Positions 6,151-9,593 of a DNA stretch of 9,593 nucleotides are shown here, in pieces (the first letter of the stretch is position 1; every line of letters starts with the position of its first letter). The position numbers and the translations under genes are program-made. Under the pieces are notes generated by a model, which saw nothing but the letters and a program-made list of their open reading frames with translations, did no database searches and was not told where the DNA came from. Source of the stretch: JAYQPD01 sp046050105 (GTDB lineage Bacteria; Patescibacteriota; Minisyncoccia; Phycocordibacterales; UBA918); the NCBI GenBank assembly GCA_046050105.1, contig JBJOQE010000033.1, forward strand, positions 1 to 9,593, written 5' to 3'.

Positions 6151-7056
6151 ATGAGTACTGATACTGCAGATTTGAACATCGGGTTTGTGGGCCAGGGATG
6201 GCTTGGCAAGAACTATGCGGATTTTTTTGAAGAGGTGGGGTACACCGTGGTGCGCTACTCAAAGGAGCCAGCGTATGTCGAGAATAAAGAAAAAATTGCG
6301 TCATGCGACGTGGTCTTTATTGCGGTACCCACTCCTTCCACCAAGGATGGCTTCGATGCTTCGATTGTACGTGAAGCGGTGAAGCTGGTGCCGAAGGGAA
6401 AAACCGCTGTCATTAAATCAACTATTCTTCCTGGCACCGCGCGAAAGATTCAGGAAGAAAATCCCGACGTCATTGTGCTCTTCTCTCCTGAGTTTTTGCG
6501 TGAGGCCACCGTGCGCCATGATATTGAAAATCCCGACAAGAACATTATCGGCACCAACGGCACACCAGAAGCAGAGGAGGCAGCGAAGGTGGTGATGCAG
6601 ATTTTTGCTAAAGCCCCGTATGAACGCATTTGCTCGTTTGAAGAAGCAGAGCTCACGAAATACGGTGCAAATGTTTTTCTGTTCTGGAAAGTTATTTTCG
6701 TGAACATGCTCTATGATGTTGCATCTGCACATGGCTCAGATTGGGAAACGCTTATCCAAAACCTCACCGCCGACCCGCGCATTGGCACTTCGCACATGCA
6801 ACCGGTGCACAGCCAGCAGCATTTGGGCACCTCGGGCCGTGGTGCGGGTGGGCACTGCTTTATTAAGGATTTTGCTGCGTTTGAGGAACACTACAACCAA
6901 ACGGTGGGAAGCAAAGAGGGTGCGGCAGTCCTTCGCGCACTCCGCGAGAAGAATATTCATCTCCTCACACAGTCGGGTAAAGACCTCGACCTCCTCACTT
7001 CAGTGTACGGCGACGACATTGTGGCAAAAAAAGGCCAAGAGGAGGGAGGGGTATAG
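6151..7056 (+). CDS. UDP-glucose/GDP-mannose dehydrogenase family protein lacking the C-terminal domain
   Basis: Members of this family oxidise the C6 alcohol of a nucleotide sugar to a carboxylate with two NAD+. The N-terminal Rossmann domain has GFVGQGWLG (11-19), AVPTPS (58-63), KSTILPGTA (89-97) and SPEFLREA (112-119). The central helical domain carries ELTKYGANVF (167-176), with Lys170 and Asn174 at catalytic positions. GRGAGGHCFIKD (229-240) holds the nucleophile Cys236 plus Lys239 and Asp240; the family usually has a Pro where Ile238 stands. The protein stops at 301 residues, where relatives of 400 or more continue into a second Rossmann domain that binds the UDP or GDP moiety. No remnant of that domain fits in the 80 bases before the next gene, so this is not a fresh frameshift. 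The catalytic core looks intact, but the substrate cannot be named. Envelope-protein neighbours suit a role in surface sugars. Confidence 0.88.
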   Translation: MSTDTADLNIGFVGQGWLGKNYADFFEEVGYTVVRYSKEPAYVENKEKIASCDVVFIAVPTPSTKDGFDASIVREAVKLVPKGKTAVIKSTILPGTARKIQEENPDVIVLFSPEFLREATVRHDIENPDKNIIGTNGTPEAEEAAKVVMQIFAKAPYERICSFEEAELTKYGANVFLFWKVIFVNMLYDVASAHGSDWETLIQNLTADPRIGTSHMQPVHSQQHLGTSGRGAGGHCFIKDFAAFEEHYNQTVGSKEGAAVLRALREKNIHLLTQSGKDLDLLTSVYGDDIVAKKGQEEGGV

Positions 7057-7102
7057 GCGAAAGAAAGAAGTGGGCACGGCGTATGTATTTGTATAGGGGC
7101 GT

Positions 7103-7130
7103 TTGACTTACCCCGTGGACGCGCTACCCT
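7103..7130 (+). promoter_or_regulatory. candidate promoter of the matrixin-like gene
   Basis: TTGACT (7103-7108, five of six) lies exactly 34 bases before the ATG at 7137. TACCCT (7125-7130, three of six) follows after 16 bp. Transcription would start at or within a base or two of the ATG, giving a leaderless mRNA. No ribosome-binding site is visible, which agrees with this. Confidence 0.4.
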
Positions 7131-7136
7131 TAACTT

Positions 7137-8030
7137 ATGAAACGTTCGCTCGTGAGCTTGCTTATCGTCGCGATTATCGCGGGCACGGGATACTCCTGGT
7201 ACCACGTTGCCTATTCTAAGTGCCGTGTGCCGATACGGTACGACGTCGGTGCTATCGACCCACACTTTGACCTCACCGAAGACGAGGTGAAGAGTGCGCT
7301 TTCCGATGCGGAGTCGCTTTGGGAAGATGCCACCGGGAAAAACCTTTTTACGTTCGCAGAGGGAGCGCCGCTCGTGGTTAATTTTATCTACGACGAACGC
7401 CAGAAGGAGACCGAAACACAGCACAAGCTCACGGAAGTGCTCGACCGTAAGGCTAGTATGAGCGCATCCATCAAGAGTGATTATGAGAAGCTGCTCTCTT
7501 CGTACGAAAGTTTAAAAGCAGACTACACCGCAAAAGTAACTGCGTATGAGAAACGTCTTGCTGCCCACAACAAGGCAGTGGAAGAATGGAACACGAAAGG
7601 CGGAGCGCCAGAGGGTGTGTACGCCGCGCTCCAGAAGACCAGTGCGTCTCTGAGCGCAGAAAGTACTTCACTCAATGCGCTTGCTAAGAGTTTGAATGGC
7701 CTCGCCGGGAAAATTAACCAGGTGGGTGAAAAGGGGAATGCGGCAGTTGAAGACTACAACGAAAGCGTCGCCGACTTTAATGATCGTTATGACGACGGCC
7801 GCGAATTTACCCAGGGCGACTACACGGGAGACGCCATCCATATCTATCAATACGACGACGCCACCGAGCTCCGCCGGGTACTCGCGCACGAGCTCGGGCA
7901 TGCGCTCTCGCTGTCACACGTAGCAGATACAGAGGCCATCATGCACTCGGTTATGGAGGGAGATAGAGAGGGATTGGCACTCCGCTATGACGACCTCGCA
8001 GAATATCAGCGCACCTGCGGTACCAAGTAG
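7137..8030 (+). CDS. membrane-anchored matrixin-like zinc metalloprotease with coiled-coil insertion
   Basis: Probable zinc-dependent endopeptidase of the metzincin/matrixin type acting outside the membrane. An N-terminal hydrophobic segment (about 5-24, preceded by Lys2 and Arg3) is a signal anchor or signal peptide. Residues 29-85 resemble the start of a matrixin catalytic domain: VPIRYDV, a helix ending AESLWEDATG (58-67), then the strand LVVNFIYDER (79-88). The zinc site HELGHALSLSH (251-261) gives His251, Glu252, His255 and His261, followed by the Met-turn-like AIMHSVM (267-273). Between strand and zinc site lies an insertion of about 130 residues (88-218), rich in Lys, Glu, Ala and Ser and probably coiled coil. 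The strand then resumes as DAIHIYQYDD (232-241). Cys29 and Cys294 are the only cysteines and could form a disulphide joining the two ends. The substrate is unknown. Confidence 0.85.
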   Translation: MKRSLVSLLIVAIIAGTGYSWYHVAYSKCRVPIRYDVGAIDPHFDLTEDEVKSALSDAESLWEDATGKNLFTFAEGAPLVVNFIYDERQKETETQHKLTEVLDRKASMSASIKSDYEKLLSSYESLKADYTAKVTAYEKRLAAHNKAVEEWNTKGGAPEGVYAALQKTSASLSAESTSLNALAKSLNGLAGKINQVGEKGNAAVEDYNESVADFNDRYDDGREFTQGDYTGDAIHIYQYDDATELRRVLAHELGHALSLSHVADTEAIMHSVMEGDREGLALRYDDLAEYQRTCGTK

Positions 8031-8043
8031 GTGAAAGAAAATG

Positions 8044-8076
8044 CGGCGCCCGTAGTACTATTAAGGTAATACGCCG
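8044..8076 (+). terminator. hairpin after the matrixin-like gene, uncertain terminator
   Basis: CGTAGTAC (8051-8058) pairs with GTAATACG (8066-8073) with one mismatch. CGG (8044-8046) pairs with CCG (8074-8076) across a four-base bulge. GCCCG (8048-8052) with CGGGC (8075-8079) is an alternative pairing. No T-tract follows, so intrinsic termination is doubtful. Confidence 0.3.
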
Positions 8077-8087
8077 GGCACACCGCT

Positions 8088-8093
8088 TTGACG
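8088..8093 (+). promoter_or_regulatory. candidate -35 element of the SIMPL-domain gene
   Basis: TTGACG (five of six) begins exactly 34 bases before the ATG at 8122, the same offset as TTGACT before 7137. The AT-rich stretch between has no good -10 at standard spacing. No ribosome-binding site precedes the start. The repeated position is the main support. Confidence 0.33.
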
Positions 8094-8121
8094 TATCAGT
8101 ATTAAATTAATTTTCACTATC

Positions 8122-8931
8122 ATGTCAGGTTTCAGCGCATGGGCAGAAGATAAGCGCCTCAAAGGGCTCGTTATTCTCGTGCTTATGCTTGCCGCAGTGT
8201 CACTCGTTGCATACAGCTACTCCACGTATAAGCAAAGCCAGTACACCGTGACTGGACCCACCACGATAACGGCGGTAGGTAAGGGGGAAATTTTTGCAAA
8301 GCCCGATATTGCCACATTCTCTTTTGCCGTAGAGGCAGAGGCAGTTGATGCAGCACAGGCTCAGGAGAAGTCTGCACTTGCTATGAACGCTATCGTGGAG
8401 CACCTAAAGACTGCTGGCGTTGAGGATAAGGACGTAAAGACCTCAGGTTATGCCCTTAACCCAAAGTACCGCTATGAGCAGGGCGTGTGCACCCAGTGGG
8501 GCTGCCCCAACGGCAAGCAGATTCTTGAAGGGTACACGGTAAACCAGACGGTGACCGTGAAGGTTCGCGACACCGCAAAGGCGGGCGATCTCATTTCAAG
8601 CGTAGGCACGAAGGGTGCTACCAATATTTCAGGTCTCTCGTTCACCATTGATGACGACGAGAAGTTGAAGCGTGATGCGCGTGAGTTGGCAATTAAGGAT
8701 GCTAAGGAGAACGCACAGAAGCTCGCTGATGACCTTGATGTGAGCATCATCCGCATGATGAGCTACTTTGAAGAAACCAATGGTGGCTACCCAATACCAA
8801 TGTATGACATGGCAATGAGTGCTCGTGCAGAGAATGCGATGGGCGGCGACATGAAGATGACCGCACCCTCAATTCCTTCTGGTGAAAACACCATCACCTC
8901 AAACGTCTCTATCGTCTACGAAATTAAGTAG
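8122..8931 (+). CDS. SIMPL-domain (DUF541) membrane-anchored protein
   Basis: A 269-residue protein of the SIMPL/DUF541 family (YggE relatives). The family is often periplasmic or surface-bound, and its biochemical role is poorly defined. One hydrophobic segment at about 14-32 after KRLK (11-14) anchors it, with the rest outside. The domain begins at TITAVGKGEIFAKPDIATFS (48-67), the family signature with its PDIA core. It continues through the KTAGVEDKDVKTSGYALNP region (96-114), GYTVNQTVTVKVRD (137-150), GATNISGLSFTIDD (165-178) and the helix RDARELAIKDAKENAQKLAD (184-203). It ends in the strand NTITSNVSIVYEIK (256-269). Oddities are a Cys pair, CTQWGC (123-128), in the loop before GYTVN and a Met-rich stretch (six Met between 227 and 246). 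The family call is firm; its role here is unknown. Confidence 0.92.
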   Translation: MSGFSAWAEDKRLKGLVILVLMLAAVSLVAYSYSTYKQSQYTVTGPTTITAVGKGEIFAKPDIATFSFAVEAEAVDAAQAQEKSALAMNAIVEHLKTAGVEDKDVKTSGYALNPKYRYEQGVCTQWGCPNGKQILEGYTVNQTVTVKVRDTAKAGDLISSVGTKGATNISGLSFTIDDDEKLKRDARELAIKDAKENAQKLADDLDVSIIRMMSYFEETNGGYPIPMYDMAMSARAENAMGGDMKMTAPSIPSGENTITSNVSIVYEIK

Positions 8932-8952
8932 TACGACGTAGGTTGTTTATGC

Positions 8953-8983
8953 CAAAGGGCCTCGCATTGCGCGAGGCCCTTTG
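8953..8983 (+). terminator. rho-independent terminator of the SIMPL-domain gene
   Basis: A perfect 13-bp stem pairs 8953-8965 with 8971-8983 around the loop ATTGC, GC-rich in its upper part with AAAG/CTTT at the base. Only a short T-run lies at the 3' side. It starts 21 bases after the stop codon and ends four bases before the truD -10 element. Confidence 0.8.
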
Positions 8984-8986
8984 CGT

Positions 8987-8992
8987 TATAAT
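8987..8992 (+). promoter_or_regulatory. truD promoter -10 element, leaderless
   Basis: A perfect TATAAT ends eight bases before the ATG at 9001, so transcription should begin at about 8999-9001 and the mRNA would be leaderless or nearly so. The -35 region falls inside the preceding terminator hairpin and has no good consensus; only TTG at 8967-8969, in the hairpin loop, matches. Confidence 0.55.
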
Positions 8993-9000
8993 GCACTCGT

Positions 9001-9593
9001 ATGGATGCAAAAGAACGCTTCGACACCATCAAGCGCATTTTTCCAGAAAAGTTTGTGCAGACCCCTTTCGTTGAAGATGCCACATTCCTTTCGCGTGTGG
9101 GTATCACTATACCCAATAAAAACGCACTCCCTCGTGGCTTGGTGAAAGCGTTCGCAACAGACTTTATTGTTGAGGAAGTGGGACTAGATGGCAGTGTAGT
9201 AACCGTAGATTATCCAGCATCCGAAAGTGGCATGATTTCTGGTGAGTATGGAGGTACGCATTTTGCAACGCTCGTGAAATGCGGTATGACCACGTTTGAA
9301 GCTGTGAAGCTTGTACAGGAGATGCTGGGCACTAAGCCAGATTCGGTGAGGTATGCAGGTATTAAGGATGTGAATGCCGTCACCGCACAGCGCATAAGTA
9401 TTCGCGGCGCACGCCCTGAAGCTTTTGCACAGGTAAACCATCCACGTTTTTTTCTTAAAGACCTCACCGCAGGCAAGGGCGCAATAGCAACTGGTGACCT
9501 TCAAGGTAATCGTTTCTCCATACTCGTGCGTACACCCACAGCGTCACAGGTGGGGCAGTTAGAAAATGAGTGGCAAAGCCGCTTTACACACGT
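9001..9593 (+). CDS. truD: tRNA pseudouridine(13) synthase TruD, 3' end outside the window
   Basis: TruD converts uridine 13 of certain tRNAs to pseudouridine. The reading frame is open from the ATG to the window end, about 197 codons. DFIVEEV (54-60) is the family's conserved N-terminal motif. YAGIKDVNAVTAQRISI (118-134) is the catalytic motif, with Asp123 as the nucleophile (E. coli GMKDKHGVTTQW, Asp80). GDLQGNRFSILVR (165-177) matches the conserved GxLxGNxF segment of the fold. The catalytic Asp lies about 40 residues later than in E. coli; the added residues 1 to about 45 (KRIFPEKFVQTPFVE and onward) resemble N-terminal extensions of more distant TruD relatives. The missing part should contain the TRUD insertion domain and the C-terminal half. 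The promoter overlaps the preceding terminator, so truD appears independently transcribed. Confidence 0.93.
   Translation, partial: MDAKERFDTIKRIFPEKFVQTPFVEDATFLSRVGITIPNKNALPRGLVKAFATDFIVEEVGLDGSVVTVDYPASESGMISGEYGGTHFATLVKCGMTTFEAVKLVQEMLGTKPDSVRYAGIKDVNAVTAQRISIRGARPEAFAQVNHPRFFLKDLTAGKGAIATGDLQGNRFSILVRTPTASQVGQLENEWQSRFTH

Noticed and set aside
6713..7096. Frameshifted remainder of the dehydrogenase in the +2 frame
   Set aside because: The overlapping frame encodes a Ser/Thr/Arg-rich shadow product with no Rossmann motif, so the missing C-terminal domain is not present in another frame.
7096..7114. GGGG/CCCC hairpin after the dehydrogenase-like gene as its terminator
   Set aside because: It has only four pairs around an 11-base loop with no T-tract, and it overlaps the candidate promoter of the next gene.
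1..9593. tRNA or rRNA genes, CRISPR arrays, insertion sequences or prophage genes
   Set aside because: No cloverleaf, direct-repeat array, transposase motif or phage structural gene was seen on either strand.

Overview
The window looks like chromosomal DNA of a Candidate Phyla Radiation (Patescibacteria) bacterium, probably of the Parcubacteria/Paceibacteria type. That placement is an inference. It rests on compact genes all on the + strand, on most starts lacking a Shine-Dalgarno sequence, on several apparently leaderless genes, on single-pass surface proteins of types common in that group, and on a Chlamydia-like class Ic ribonucleotide reductase. No 16S rRNA, tRNA or ribosomal protein gene is present to confirm it. 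The standard genetic code fits every gene.

Layout, left to right, all + strand: mscL (mechanosensitive channel, 46-420) with a strong hairpin terminator; a gene-free stretch of about 390 bp (476-863) with inverted repeats containing DnaA-box-like sequences, a likely promoter and a structured leader; nrdA (864-3767), the large ribonucleotide reductase subunit with two ATP-cones; a second gene-free stretch of 336 bp (3768-4103) with possible RNA structure and an independent nrdB promoter; nrdB (4104-5120), the small subunit with Phe where the radical Tyr normally lies; a strong terminator; an unrecognised membrane-anchored protein of unusual codon use (5169-6077); a short UDP-glucose/GDP-mannose dehydrogenase-family protein lacking the C-terminal domain (6151-7056); a membrane-anchored matrixin-like zinc metalloprotease with a coiled-coil insertion (7137-8030); a SIMPL/DUF541 membrane-anchored protein (8122-8931); a terminator overlapping a promoter; and the first two thirds or so of truD (9001 to the window end).

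Functionally, NrdA and NrdB together make deoxyribonucleotides. The Phe at position 119 of NrdB, with all six metal-ligand positions kept, predicts a Mn/Fe cofactor without a tyrosyl radical. The two subunit genes are separated and each seems to have its own control region, unlike the usual tight nrdAB operon. The region from 5169 to 8931 is a run of cell-envelope genes: three single-pass anchored proteins facing outward and one nucleotide-sugar dehydrogenase-like enzyme. They are separated by gaps with their own promoter-like signals, so they look like single transcription units. truD modifies tRNA and is unrelated to its neighbours.

The points most worth a second look are the class Ic signature, the nrdA control region and leader, the two-domain dehydrogenase, the matrixin with the coiled-coil insertion, and the repeated TTGAC element exactly 34 bases before two start codons, which suggests leaderless mRNAs.
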